This document shows, in pieces, positions 13,101-26,900 of a DNA stretch of 64,000 nt. The translations under genes were made by a program, and so were the position numbers. Each line of letters starts with the position of its first letter. The first letter of the stretch is position 1. The notes beneath the pieces are model-generated. The model ran no database searches and had not been told where the DNA came from. It saw nothing but the letters and a program-made list of their open reading frames with translations. Source of the DNA: Nemopilema nomurai (Eukaryota > Cnidaria > Scyphozoa > Rhizostomeae > Rhizostomatidae); the NCBI GenBank assembly GCA_003864495.1, contig ML133454.1, positions 2,251,684-2,315,683 of the forward strand, in the 5' to 3' direction.

Positions 13101-16100
13101 CAAACTGACAAAAACAGGATGAGCTAAAAGGGTGGGTTTTTATAACTGTCCCTCATTTACATGGAATGATAAATTTGAACTTAGTGTGAGAACTGTATAT
13201 CTACCCTTATAACTGTATATATATACAAAACAGTAGAAAGAAATGTTCTTATAAATGTGATAAAAGTTTCACAATCAAAGATTTTCATTGAGTTTTATTT
13301 CTCCTGTGTATTTACAAACATAAATATGCTGCTGAGTTTAAATAGGATGCAAAATTGTTTCAATAATTGTATTTATTTTGTGATGTTTTATCCAGAATTC
13401 CATTTGTTTTAGGCTATTGTTCAAACTCAGCCAACTAATGGTAACTTGCTGTCATATCATTTTTTCCATTTCAATATTAGTTATGACATTTAATTTAACA
13501 TTTCCTTTGTCAGTTAATCTTGATTAGCTTAAGTCTACATGCACTGTTTTTTTCAGCAACACACGTTCTTTCTAATGAATCACCTTGAAAAATTCTTGTC
13601 AAAGTCATACAACATAACAGAAATGAAGAAAGCTATTTGTATCTACTGATATCTGTTATCTTAGATTCATTATGTGAAATGCTTTCCCAGTTCTGTTGTT
13701 TTGATAAGGAGTCTAGACAAGAAAGCTGTTGGCTATTTTTATTGCCTGCTATCTTGAATATTCACTATCTCAGAAGCTTTTACGTTTTTGGTTGGATAAC
13801 ATTGTCTATACAAAAAGCCACTCTTTTTTGACAGCTCACTGTCTAGAAGATTATTTGTCACGATTCCTTTTTCTTTCCTTTTAAACCCCACCATTTCTAA
13901 CTGTTAAGAATATTAAGGATAATTTCCATGAGGCAAATCCATGAGGCTAATTCTAAATTGTTTATCAGCGTAAATAAGGCACCCATTCCCAAAATACCTT
14001 GATGAATGTGAATAGAATTTTATTAGCAAAAAGGAAGTGAACCGTTTTGAAATTGAGCTCTTGAAATATTTTCAAACAAATTTTTCCCATGCTTTTTGAT
14101 TTTATGTATGATTTGATAATTGCTTTTTATACTTCTTTATAGTTCATATATATATCTTGCTTCCAGTTTTTATTGGCGATGAGAAGTACAGACAAATTTG
14201 AACAGCAAATAGAGCGAACGGATGTGGAAGTTGAAGATTTTCGACCACAGCTTTCTAATCAAAGAGAGACAATTCGAGTGTTTTGGAACGTCCTGAAGAC
14301 ATATCACTTTCTTATTGTTGGACAGGTAGATATTATTTTTCATTTGACCACCTATGTTTTATATGTATCGTTTCAAACTGTTGTCAATCTGTAGTTGATT
14401 TTGTCATAGACTGTGTTTCACTTTCTTGCATTCACGAAATGCCGTATGCAAATGAAGCTAGCCACGTTCTCTTTTCTCTTCTTAGGCCAAGAGAAATTTT
14501 CTGTAAACATGTTAAAATTTATTCAAACGTTCAATTGAGTTCCTTATTTTTAGTTTTTTGGTACAAGCTCCTGATGTTTTTCAATATTGTATCTTCTGCT
14601 ATTTATCTTAGCCGAAATCTGGAAAAGCGTGCTTGAAGGCATTGCAGCAAAGCGTACAGTTATTGAACGTTGCCGGAGAGGAAGGTAACATTAATAGTCA
14701 TTTACCGCTGTGTCTTTAAGGATTGTTAGATTTTAAAAGATTTCACTATTTGCATATTTATGTGAAGGCTGCTATCAAAATAGTTTGTTTTGCCAAGTTT
14801 TATGAAAATTATGGTGTCCATTTTTGTCTATTAATAGTTCTTTCAATTCGCATTGAATCTCTTTTTCGGGACAGTCATTCAATTTCACAGGAATTTTCAC
14901 AAACACGTCATCCATTTTCCAGCGAATTCCATTGCCGATCCTCAAGCAATGCAGTGGATGACAAAGGATCAGTTGTGTGTCCTTGTTTACCTGGTGAGTT
15001 AGCTCTTTTTATTTTTGAAGTAGTTAGCTCTATGGCTAGCTTCCACCAAGAACTTTAGATGGGAGGAAATTGTTCGGGATGCTGCCATTATGCTTCCTAT
15101 TACTATTAGAGCTTTGTCATCTATCGATGGATGACCAAAATAGACTGATGCAGTATCAGTCTACTACCTCAAGGGCTCACAGTTCATTAAGGAACACACT
15201 GTAGTATAAATTTGTGACACGCAAATGAGAATGCAAAGAAGGTTTTTTGCAGAGGGGGGAATTTGTTGGTTGCTAATGTTCCTTTTGTGATTTCAGTTAG
15301 GGGGGGGGGGGTCTGCTCAAACGTCGTTCAACACCAGTGCTCCTGGGGCTGTCCTACGAGAGGCTGTGCCTAAAAGGGGTTGTCTCTACGAGGGTCTGTC
15401 CCTAAAAGGGGTTGTCTCTATGGGGGTCTGTCCCTTAAAGGGGCTGTCTCTATGAGGGTCTGTCCCTGAAACGGGATGCCTCTACGAGGGGCTGTCTCTA
15501 CGAGGGTCTGTCCCTGAAAGGGGCTGTCTCTATGAGGGTCTGTCCCTAAAAGGGGCTGCCTATACAAGGGCTGCCTCTAGGAGGGGCTGCCTCTACGAGG
15601 GGCTGCCTCTACGAGAGGCTGTCTCTTATAGGGTCGGTCCCTAAAAGGGGCTATCCCTAAAAGGGGTTGTCTCTACGACGTACTGCCTCTTCGAGGGGCT
15701 GTCTTAACGAGATATTTGTTTTTGATCTTAGATTCCTTTTCCACTCAAGTTTCATGTGTTGTTGACACATTTCCAACATACCTTCTATAGAATGTATCCA
15801 AATGCTTATGTTTGAAAATCCTATTAAAGGGCTTAAATCTTGAAGAAAGAAGACAAATCCAATCGTATTAAGACGTATTCAAATCCCCTCTGCCCGTAAA
15901 CGATGCGACAGGAAGTCCCATTGTTTCCTTGGTCAGTTTCAGCGTAAAGTACAGTGGCATGTTTTAATTAAAGTTTCGTTAAGGTCACACAAATTGTTTA
16001 CTTATTATGTTGGTGAGACAGCCACTGTTTCAAAGGCCCGCAATTCAAGTAAAAACAAGTTTTGTCCTTATCAAATTCACCCTAGTGTTCCCAGTACCCC

Positions 16101-17935
16101 CTTTGCAATCAATTATCTTTTTTTAGATTTTCGCCTGTCTTTCTCGTTTGCACATTGATCAGTTAGACATAAATATGTTTTCCACTTTGATTAAGACACT
16201 GCATGCGGTCATGTCTCTGTTTAATCTTCTTTGTCGTATTTTGCCTTAATGGTGATGGCATTTGTCAAGGTATAAATGGTAGAAGAATTTGATTGCTAGT
16301 TGTGTAGAAACCATCTTGAGCGAAAGTTCGACTTGGTTCTATTCCAAGTTTTTATCTATCTTGAAACACCACTATCAGGTTGATGCACTTTTTCATTTAT
16401 CTATTCCGAAAGAAAAATTTAGGAAATTATTGCACAACTTGTCGACAAAAAGTAGAATGGCCAATCCTTGTTTGCTAGGTTTTGTGTAATCCGACAATTT
16501 AATCTAATTAACTCCAATGGTTTCATTGTTAAATTACAGTTCACCTTCATCTTATTTGAATTTTAAAGCGCCATCACAGCTTAACGAGTCAATTTTTTGG
16601 GAACTCTGGCTATATTCTTTCTTGAGTCAGATGATAATATTTTCATAGTCGATTATTTTGATGCATTATCACAAACAATCTTTAATTGGCATCTGAAATG
16701 TTGTTCTGTTTATATGGAAAGTGTACCATTGATACTTGTTTACGTCTGCTCACGGTTTGAGTTCAAGATAAAATGTTATCTTTGAATTCTGTTTTTGTAT
16801 TTCTTTATGCAGGTTACTGTCGCACATGCAATGCATACTGGGTGTTTAGAAAAAGCAGTTAAATACACTGAAAAAGCCATTACACAAGTTGAAAGGATAC
16901 GAGGTATAAGAAGTTTTTAGCCAGGATGCGTCATGGCATATTGTTTTGTTAGCTGACTTTGAAAGCTTTCTTCCGAGTGTTTTTGGTCAATGACGGCAAA
17001 GCTCCCAACAAAATTTAAAAATTCAGTCGGCCATTATAGTCCACTGTTGATGTTATGACTGGGGATTAAATCGACGCCAATGGTATTTCCGTCTTGGTAG
17101 CTGGGAAAACTTTTTCATCCTTGGTAGCTGGGAAAACTGCTCGAATTTGAAAATGTTTACTCCAAAAATCTTAGCTATTATAATGCTTTTGGTCACTAGT
17201 CCGTGAAATGCCTTGCGAGAATGACTGTTGAAGTTCCGGCGATACGTCCAGCTAGAAATAGGTAGCTAGAGAAAAATTTGACTTAAATAAATGCCATTAT
17301 GAAAATGCCAGTGTTCGTATGAGCAAGGCTTGGTCGTTGGTTTTTTAAGCTAATAACTGATGTAAATAGTTGTTGGTGTGATGCAACACAGCTTCATATC
17401 CTGACAACTATAGGCAAAAAGTTATGCCATTGGCTTTGCACTGTCTACTTCTGATTTTTATAAAATTCGCAATTGTCAAGTTTACAAGATGCTGCAGTAT
17501 TCCATTGGGTAGCACAGTCATGCAGACAACATTTCTATGGAAACTTGCCCCGCAGCTGCTGCCAAAAACTTCAAGATTTCTATATAGGCATTGGTAGTTA
17601 TTTACAAAAAGTTTCCGTGAGCATTTTTAGTGATAATTCTTGGTAACCATATTTTCTAATTCTGCTCCACAGTCTCTGGCAATATGAACAAGCTAGTGAT
17701 GGTGTTTCAGCTTGCGTTGATGGAACACGCGATCATGTGTAAAATTGTGAATGGCAAGGGCTCATCGGCTATACAGGAGGTAGGAAAAACGAATGGGAAG
17801 GGTTTGTTTGGCAATGCATGCGATCTTGGTTGAAGCAGTTAGGTCGATAAAGTGATGTTAATGGTACAGAAAAATTAAACATGATTTGATTTACGCAATA
17901 AACAGGTAAATTATTTGGTCAAATAGAGTATGTGC

Positions 17936-17969
<34 letters not shown>

Positions 17970-20900
17970 CATGCACTAATAATTCTCTTTTATTCGTCTA
18001 TTAGCAAGAATGCATTTTTTTACTTTGAGTAAGCTCCACGTCTGTAATCAAAGGAGTAATAGCTTGATTTGTTTCAGAAGCCTTTTTGTGTTATGTTTTA
18101 GCAATCACTTTGCTATTCATATAGATCAAGCATCGTAGTATGAAAATCCTTCTCCCCATGCAGTATATGGAAAATTCCACCTGAAGGTTGCAGTAGAATT
18201 TACCAATACTGAACTGATTGAAGTCATTGTTCTGACTGCTATGTTTTTATCCTCACTAGCTTGGAAAGGTGTGTCATTTATGCCAGCAAGACCCAAAGAT
18301 TCTCGCTAAGTTCAAGCCGGTCTTTCATACGCTGATGGTAATGAACCATTTTTTATAGAAGTCTTTTCTCGCCAAAATATACTTCAGCATGATTCTTAGA
18401 GTATTCTTAAAGTATTACCATTGCATTTCTTCCTCACATTGAAGTCTTGGATAATCTGCTTGATTATAGAGATGTCCTTTTATGCTTTAGACTTCGTTTC
18501 ATGCCGGTATTTGATATTTTACCTGAGGTCATCGATGCCAACTAATAAGTTAAGAAGTGGCCTAGGATTTCTAGAGGATCGAAGTACCTCTCTCGTTTGT
18601 GTGTTGATCTTACTGATGTACTAACTACGTTTTTGCTAGCTGTTTGCTGCCTGAGTCTTCCGTGTTGTTTTCTACGGCAACAATGTGTTTTTCGAAGGCA
18701 GACAAACGAAAGTTTTAGCCTAAAGCCTGTATTCAATGATTCGAATCACCTCATAAATATAAATTTCTTGAAAGCGATTGTGATAATTCTGTAAAAAAAA
18801 CAGTTTATTCAATTGTCAGTCACACGGTAACTTCACTGTCGCTGTTTTTCAATCAGATGAGAGTTTCTTGATTTTCGAAAGAGTCAGCTATCTACCCAAA
18901 TCGAAAATGTTCCTAGCTCACTAACCGAATGCAATTTAAGACTAATTGAACTGGAAAAAGCCAAAAATTATAGGATCCATCAGTTTCCCGGATCCGAATG
19001 TGTTGGTAAGGGTATTACTTAGAGACTTTATTCTTTTTAGGCAGCCAACTGATGTTATTATGTGATAGGGTTTAAGGAAAGACAAGGTTTTTATATTTGG
19101 GCGTATGTTCAGTTTTAATCCATTGAGTTTGTCACCGAAGATTTACTTGTTTTCATAGGAGCGGTTTACTGTACACATCGTTTTTTCCAAAATATGTATT
19201 CTAGGATTTTCTTCCGGACGGCCATTCTGTATTTCTAGATCCCTGATCTTTTGTAAAAAACATGTTAATCAAGCGTCCATCGGATCCAGTAATACTAAAA
19301 AGGATTTGATTCAGACTCAAAGTTTCGAATATTATTCAATGAAACTCATTCAGATTTCAATCGATCTGCTTTCAGTACTTTTGGAACGGTTTGAGTCAGA
19401 TTTGACACGAAATTTACTTAGACATCAATGCTATGTCAGCAGAAGTTTTCTACTTCTTGGGAAAGCGTTCTGTTAGGTTTTTTGCATCTATCCAAGTTTG
19501 TTTGCCTTTCTAGGGATTGTATGGGATGTCCATGAACTTGATGGGTGATGCTGCCGAACACTTCAGAAAAGCTATTGAGGTATCTTCAATTTATGACAAT
19601 TTCATAAAAATTACATTTAAGAAGTAATATTGGTTCAAAGATGAAAGACGTTCCTTCAGAAGTGATAGTTTCAAGATTTGTGAAGCTAAGAACTCGAGCA
19701 TGTATAATTTTCAACTAAATTTTTCATTTACTTCGTCTCTGGCAAAATATTCTATGAGATACAAAGTCATCGGATTACTTCGACTCGATCGTATATTATC
19801 TATCGATAATTTTACAAGTTTGTTACATGCTATATTTTGTTTCATGCCCTCCTATTTTATGTCACAAATTTTTCAGACTTCTCCAAAAGGATCTGAAATA
19901 TTCAATATCGCAGCACTGAATCTTGCAATTATCTACGCAAGAGGTGGTGAAGCCAAAAAACCGGAGGTACGTTGTTCTGCAAGGTTCCCATTCTATGTCT
20001 CCAATACTTTATTATCTTCTGATTTTTAAATCTTCTTCATCTCCCCCATTCTGTAAATACTCTTTTGTAGCTTGCTTTAGAGTTTACAGATGTTGCAAGG
20101 AATTTAGGGCTGTTTACACTGAAGTTATCAAACCACTCAACTTGCAATCGTTTTTGTTGATTATTTTAGAAGACTACATAATTTTTTCACTATCTGTTAG
20201 TCCTCATCCACCTGCAGAGGGTATAATTGTTGCGGAGGAGTCCGATCACAATTGGCTCTTTCAGAGCCGGAAGACTCTTGGGATTTAGAACCTCTTTTGA
20301 TTCCCTCTTGGCTGACAAAACTTATCCATTGTGAATTGCAACTTGAAACACAGATCCCGCCCGTTAAAAAAAGGTTGTGCTAATATGCTAACTGACCAAT
20401 TATCGCCTTGAATTGCAGTTACTTGATATGTTCGAGAAGCTTAATAATGCATCCGTTATGAGGTAAGAATTACGTTTGGCATCGTCTAGCCCAGCATGCT
20501 CAAAAGCTTTGTGCTTTACTGGTATGTTTCACTAACGAATCTTTCGAACTTCTTGCAAAAAGAACAATCGAGACTTACAAAGAGGAGCTTAGAATTTTCA
20601 TATTCTTCGCCTTAAGATAGATAATTTGACTGATATGTACGTTTATAATATGTAAGATAGATATGTACGTTTGCATAATGTGAGTCAATCTAGAAAAATT
20701 ATTGAGTTTAATTTGAGGTGTTAATGTTATTATGATTCAGCTTCCTGTCATGAGTTTTTGCCATCTCTATTGATAATGTGAAGGTAGTTTCACAAGTGAT
20801 ATCCTACAAGAGGAATGTACTCATTGTGTTATAACTGCTCATAAAGAGTTGAGGTTTCTCCTGACACATTTGTTGGCATGATAACGTTTTATCAGCTGTT

Positions 20901-23900
20901 CGTGCAATTACTTCTTTTCGACGATTCCAAGCCATTCGCCGGCTTTTCGCTTATCTTTCGTTACTAATTATTCCTGCTTGAAGATAATGAAGTTTGTTTT
21001 TGCATTTCAGATCACAGGCGTTGCAAGCTGGGTACCTTTACGTTAAGGGACTCGTGTCGTTTTTCAATGCAAATTACCATGAAGCGAAGTAAGTACTTCA
21101 ATAAGACCCGATAAGCAATACATTTTACGCCAATTTGCTCCGGTTAGTTGTATTTGCCTCTACCTTTTGGATGAACTAGAATTTTTATTTTTTCAACAGA
21201 AAGTACCTGCGCGAAACTTTGCGTATCGGTAATGTCGAGGACTTAAATCGAGTAACAGCTTGTTCCCTCGTTCTCTTGGGACACGTGGTAACTGCGTCAG
21301 GGAGCCCACAGGTGATTCAAAACACGCAGATTTGATTATTTCGATCCTTGCTTGTTCTATTGCTTCGTAAATGGTGGGTAGTATTTAGAAGAAACCTGAC
21401 AGCTGCGTAAGTGCATTATTCATATTACACATTGTTCCGAAGAGGAGCGGTTTAAATTGAAACATCGGTAGAAAGCGCAGCTTTATCATAAGTTTCAAGA
21501 TATCAAAAATGTGTCTTGTCTTAATTTATCTACCATGTGGCTCGTCGTAGGAGTGGTTTAATAATTAAATCACTATCACCTCAATCACTATCACCTTAAT
21601 CACTATCACCTTAATCACTATCACCTCAATCACTATCACCTTAATCACTATCACCTTAATCACTATCACCTTAATCACTATCACCTTAATCACCATCACC
21701 CCAATCACTATCACCGCAATCACCATCACTGCAACCACCATCACCTCAATCACTATCACTCCAATCACCATCACCCTAACTGCCATCACCCTAATCACCA
21801 TCATCTCAATCGCTATCACCCAAATCACTATCGCTCCAATCGCTATCACCCTAATTACTATCGCCCCTTTATCTTTCTTAATCAGTCAATATGCATTCAA
21901 ACCATTTCATGAGTTGGCTATAGCGTAGTCCAAATGCATGTGTTAATTCTCGTTATTGGCTTCTAAATTTGTATGCAAACTTTTTGTTTATACTCTCCTG
22001 GTAAGAGACATTGACACTGTAAATTCTCGAATTTTGAAATTGTTTGAGCATAGCAATGCAGCCATACGGCACACTCAAGTGCATGATCAAGTGACAATGG
22101 ACACTCAGATTGTTTTCTCTGACAGGAAGCATTAAGCATGGTCATTCCGGCAATGCAACTCGCAGCCAAGGTCCCCGATGTATATTTGCAACTTTGGTCA
22201 GCGTCCCTCCTTAAAGGTGAGCTTCGTTTGTTATTTTGGGTCGTTTCCCCTTCTTTGTGCATCTTCAATTTTTCTTCCATTCGCGTGCTTTGTTCAGCAG
22301 TCCGATTCGATTGGCTGGTTTGTGTTGCTAGGCACCAGATAGTTTGTGATGAATCTCCTTTACTCAATTGTTTCAAAGCTGATTTTCACTTATTGCCAGC
22401 ATGAACAGCAATATGGGTCACTTTTAAGTGACGAAAACTGAACGAGAACGAAGCACATAGCCTTAATGATTTTATACGTGAAATGTTATGCGCAACAAAG
22501 TCATAAAGCTTGTCCAGCCTCCCTTCCATTTGATGAGCTGAAATACAATACAAATACAATAAATCCTCCAAGCAGCCAATCAAATCGTGTGCTACAAAAC
22601 CCTATTAAAACAGTGTTTTGAACAATAAACAAAGATATTCCGTTGTTTTTGAAAAGAGGCCGGACACGTTTCGCACTCTATGTCGCAGACTCTAGTTTTC
22701 CCATAGGCTAGTAAGACATTCAAACTCACATTACTGACAATCTTATACATTTACGTATGCACATTAGCTAAGTATGAGATTTTCTTTGCTCTATATTACC
22801 TCTTTGCCTGTTTTTAAAAAATTATCCTATTAATCTCTCTTGTGATCTGTATTTTTCCTCAACTTTTACGACCAGCCTTTGTCTTATATTGCTCTTTGTT
22901 CGTAAGATATAGTTCAAAGTTCGGCTGCTTTGGCCATCATTTTTCTGGTAATGTCCAGCGTTGGCCTGATTTTGTTCATAGTTAATCTGATGTTGCTCAG
23001 AGTTCGTCTGATTTTGTCCAGCCTCATTTGACATTTTCCATCATTCTTCTGGTATTGTCCAGAACTCGTTGTATATTGTTCAATATTCGTCTGTTAATGT
23101 TTAGCATTATTCTGGTATTTTCCACCTTTCTTCCAGAATTGCTCTGAAATGTTCTAGTATTGCTAATCGCAGAAATTGTGTGTCTTTGCCCGGGTCATCG
23201 TCCTTTCCCATAATAAGATATTCTAGTAATATGATAATCTAATAATATGTTATTCTAATATACCCAATTTACGCGGAAACAAGGCTTTGCTTTTTTGCAC
23301 AGCTATCAATTGGCTATGATGATAAGCTGAATTTAAGTGAATGAAAAGTATTACGCACTCTTGTGACAGTTTCTCCGATGTTTTTGTTGTCTTTTGGAAA
23401 CCCATTGCAAAGTAAACTTTCTTCCAGTAGTTTTGATCGCTTTTTCCTTATTTTGCTATACGAGATTTCCTGTCACCTTTTCAGACTTTTCGTGATAGTC
23501 CTGCGTTTCTCTCTACTGTTTTGCATCAATTTCCTTGGCCATTCCCATCGCCTCTAAACCCAATTTATATGTGTAACTAGCCGACTTTCCCTGCCTTAAC
23601 CTTCGTGCCAGCTTTTTCAACGTTAGCATCAACATCACTTCAAGCTGACCGGGCCATCTTCAGATAGCACCTGTTTTCCATCTTGATATGGCTGCCTGAG
23701 CCGTTTTCAACGTACTATCATCACTACACATAATGGCTAGTTATGCAGAGTTTGGTGATATTTCCCCGCCTTGTGTGCTTTCTCTCGAAATGTCAAGTAA
23801 TTGGACAAACTTCCAGTTCCATAGGGCGACTACAATTACGTCATCTGTCTCTAAGCCTGCCCACAACTGTGGCATAGTCCGGATTGGTCGGGAATGCTTC

Positions 23901-26900
23901 TTGTCTCACTGCAAAAACATGAGCCTTCTCTCACATCATCGAAGTGGTAAATTTTAGGCAGCATACGATAGGTGTGTGTATGGTCATAAAAGTTATGCTT
24001 TTACTTTTAGGTGCTTTACATAGAGCGGAATCGATGCGTATAATGTTTGCATGCGTTTTCTCGATTTCGGATCATAATATTAACGTATGATAATGGTATC
24101 ATTTTCTTTACACGAATTATATTAAATTGCATTGCGTCAGCCAGATTCACAATTTCATACTCCTCTAGTACTAGGCAAGTTCTAAGCTCGTTCATACTTG
24201 TCGAACGCTAAGACATTAACACTTGCATCTCGCCTCAACTATAGCATCACCAATGTTTGGTTGGTTTCCACCAAGCATTAACTTTCTTGCACCCTTTGTA
24301 ACGGCTCAGGTAGTGCCAATGACTGCCAAAGGGTTTTATCACGCTGAAATGTGATTGGGAAATTACTTGTTTTCCTCCAGTTGTACTAAGAAACTAAATC
24401 AACTTCCCCTCCGCTGTCTTTCAAAGCGTCTGTCACTCTTTGTCACTTGCTCTTGTTTACATGTTGTTAAGACTTCTTCATCTGCATCCAGCATCTTCTC
24501 TCTACTCGGCATTGGCCGCATGTCAGTGACATCTTTCTTGCAAATTTGATGACAAAGAAGGCTTCACACAGCTATGACAGCAGTCAGAATTGTTTTCATA
24601 ATCGGATTTTGTTTTGTCAACTGTTTACTAGTTAAAGTTCACAATAACTACCAACAAAATAGTATAGTTAATGATAAAAAACACGTTGTCGCGTGCTATG
24701 CTACTTTTCAAGGTTATTAATGTGCATAGTCCTCTTATCCAGGATTGCTGGCTTGCATCATTAAGAGATTTTCAAGGCGAATATCCAACTCTAACCTACT
24801 GGGCAATTCTTCTGTGCAACAAGCTGTTCTTCTTTGCATTGAAATTACCGACAGTTCAATACTTAAACCGTTCTTGGCCAGTGCATTACTGAGCGTGCAT
24901 TATTACAGGCCATGTCATTGTTTGGTAAAGATTTCGACGCTGGACAAAATACCTACTTTCAAGAGAATTCGTTGCCACTACCCATTTGCCATTTAGTAAT
25001 TCAGACACGCTCAGCTTTGTAGCTAAAATTGAAATTTCAGGTAGCTGCAATTATCATGTGGCAAGTTTTCTAAACCTCGTAAAGAGATTTGATCTCAAAT
25101 GCGCTGATATCCAACCTTCGTGGCTTTCTGCAAAGACTTTTTGTGATGAAGTTGGTTCCTTAATCTTCAGCATGTTGCTATTTACAATGATTTAGTAATC
25201 TTGTATATCCCTCTGGTGATTTCTGTGGAGAGAGTCATTAAATAGTTTTCTTCCAATAAACTGGCCAGACTAATTTGAAGGGCTCAGCTTGGCCGGGCAA
25301 GGGTATCATTCCTTAATGACCTCATCACCATTGGATACTTCACACAAAAGTCATTCAATGTCAAGGTATTGGATAGGAAGCTGCGAATGATTTCCATTGC
25401 TCTCTGCTACTTGAAGTACTATCTAACGTTGGGGTCTTGCACCTGAAAAGGCTGGACTTTTTGGGTGCTATGCAAAATAAATTGCTCAATTTATCATTTC
25501 CAAAGCAACTTAGACAGCCAAGGGCATCTCTTTTTGCATGTTTTGGAAATTTTTCTGCTGCTTCCTCGTCAATTGTTTTTAGTTTGTCCGTGATTTTATT
25601 TCTTAATGGTTGATTTTTATTTCAAAATTAGGTAATATTATGTTGAGACACTTTGTCGTTGCATTGCACGTGATGAACCTCAATGTTTAGGGTGTTTTGA
25701 TCTTCCAACTCAAAGTAATCGGTTTGCTTACGTCATGACACCTGAAACCACGGTCCTTCTAGCAGTATCTGTACAATCATTTCCCCCATCTCTGCCACTG
25801 AGCCTTCCCTGTGCTGTCGTATGCCGGAAGTCAATACCCCCCGTTTCAACGGACCAATCATCTACAGGGGTTATCATGACTCATCGACCTGTTGCCCTTT
25901 CGCTCATCCCAGCGATCGTGACCCTGCAACTGCCCAACTCCTCTGGCTTCTCTCAGCTCCTCCACATTAACAACAAATCACCACTGTGCTAGCGACTATA
26001 TCAACCACTTTGGTGAAGCATAAAGACTCAGAACTATTTATGATGCGGATATCTATTTCATCCCTGAAAGTGGGCTTTATAATGACACAACTCCATAAAT
26101 CTTTATTGCTGCATCTTTTTCATCCGATTGTGACAACGTTGTTCAAAGCTAGTTTATGCTCTCGAAATGTAATTGTTCGTTTGTTTGTAGATATTTACCA
26201 CCTCCTGGGCGACGAATCACATGAAATCGAGGGTGCACAGCTTCATCACTTGTATACGACCCAGCTGTTACAAGGTTAATCTGTTTTTATTTTAGTAAAG
26301 CTATGTTTTTTCACATTGTCAAACACTTCAAAAGTTTTGTACTCTACTGTTATATCAAACATTTTCGCTCCGTGAATTTGATGCATCACTTCTACAAGGA
26401 GGTCTTTTTTCCCATTTTATTTTCCTAGGAAAAAATCAAATCTCTATCCTATCATTGTCAGATCTCCCAACGATATTGGTGGTATACGAAAGGCTTTTTA
26501 TCTAGCAAAACGTTGAGTCAGCTTTTTCATGTTACCTTGGTGTCTAACATTTATGGTTTCTAAAGAACTTTCTATCTTGACATTTTTCAAGCTTTTAACA
26601 AAGCAACTTCTGTTTCTACAGATCATTTTCAAGCTGGGCAAAGGCCAGAGCATTCTTTGCTGAGGGTAGCTCTACAACATGTTCATTATTGTTGCATTCA
26701 CAAGATTTTTTCTTGCTGTCATTTTTTAATTTTACACACACATATATATGTAATACAAAACATTCAAATTGAATTTTCTTGACAATTCTACGTACGCTTG
26801 CTCTGTTAAACCTCGACTTCTTGGAGTAAAACCTCCGTGCCTAGGATTTCAAGAGACTAAGAGCCAGCGCCATTCCTACTTGTGTGTTTTTGGTATCAAG

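Noticed and set aside
15298..15715. Possible CRISPR-like array
   Set aside because: The units are contiguous, with no unique spacers, and the context is an animal intron.
21565..21849. 94-codon minus-strand ORF with a VIVIKVI repeat
   Set aside because: It is created by an intronic 15-bp minisatellite lacking stop codons; there is no independent coding evidence.
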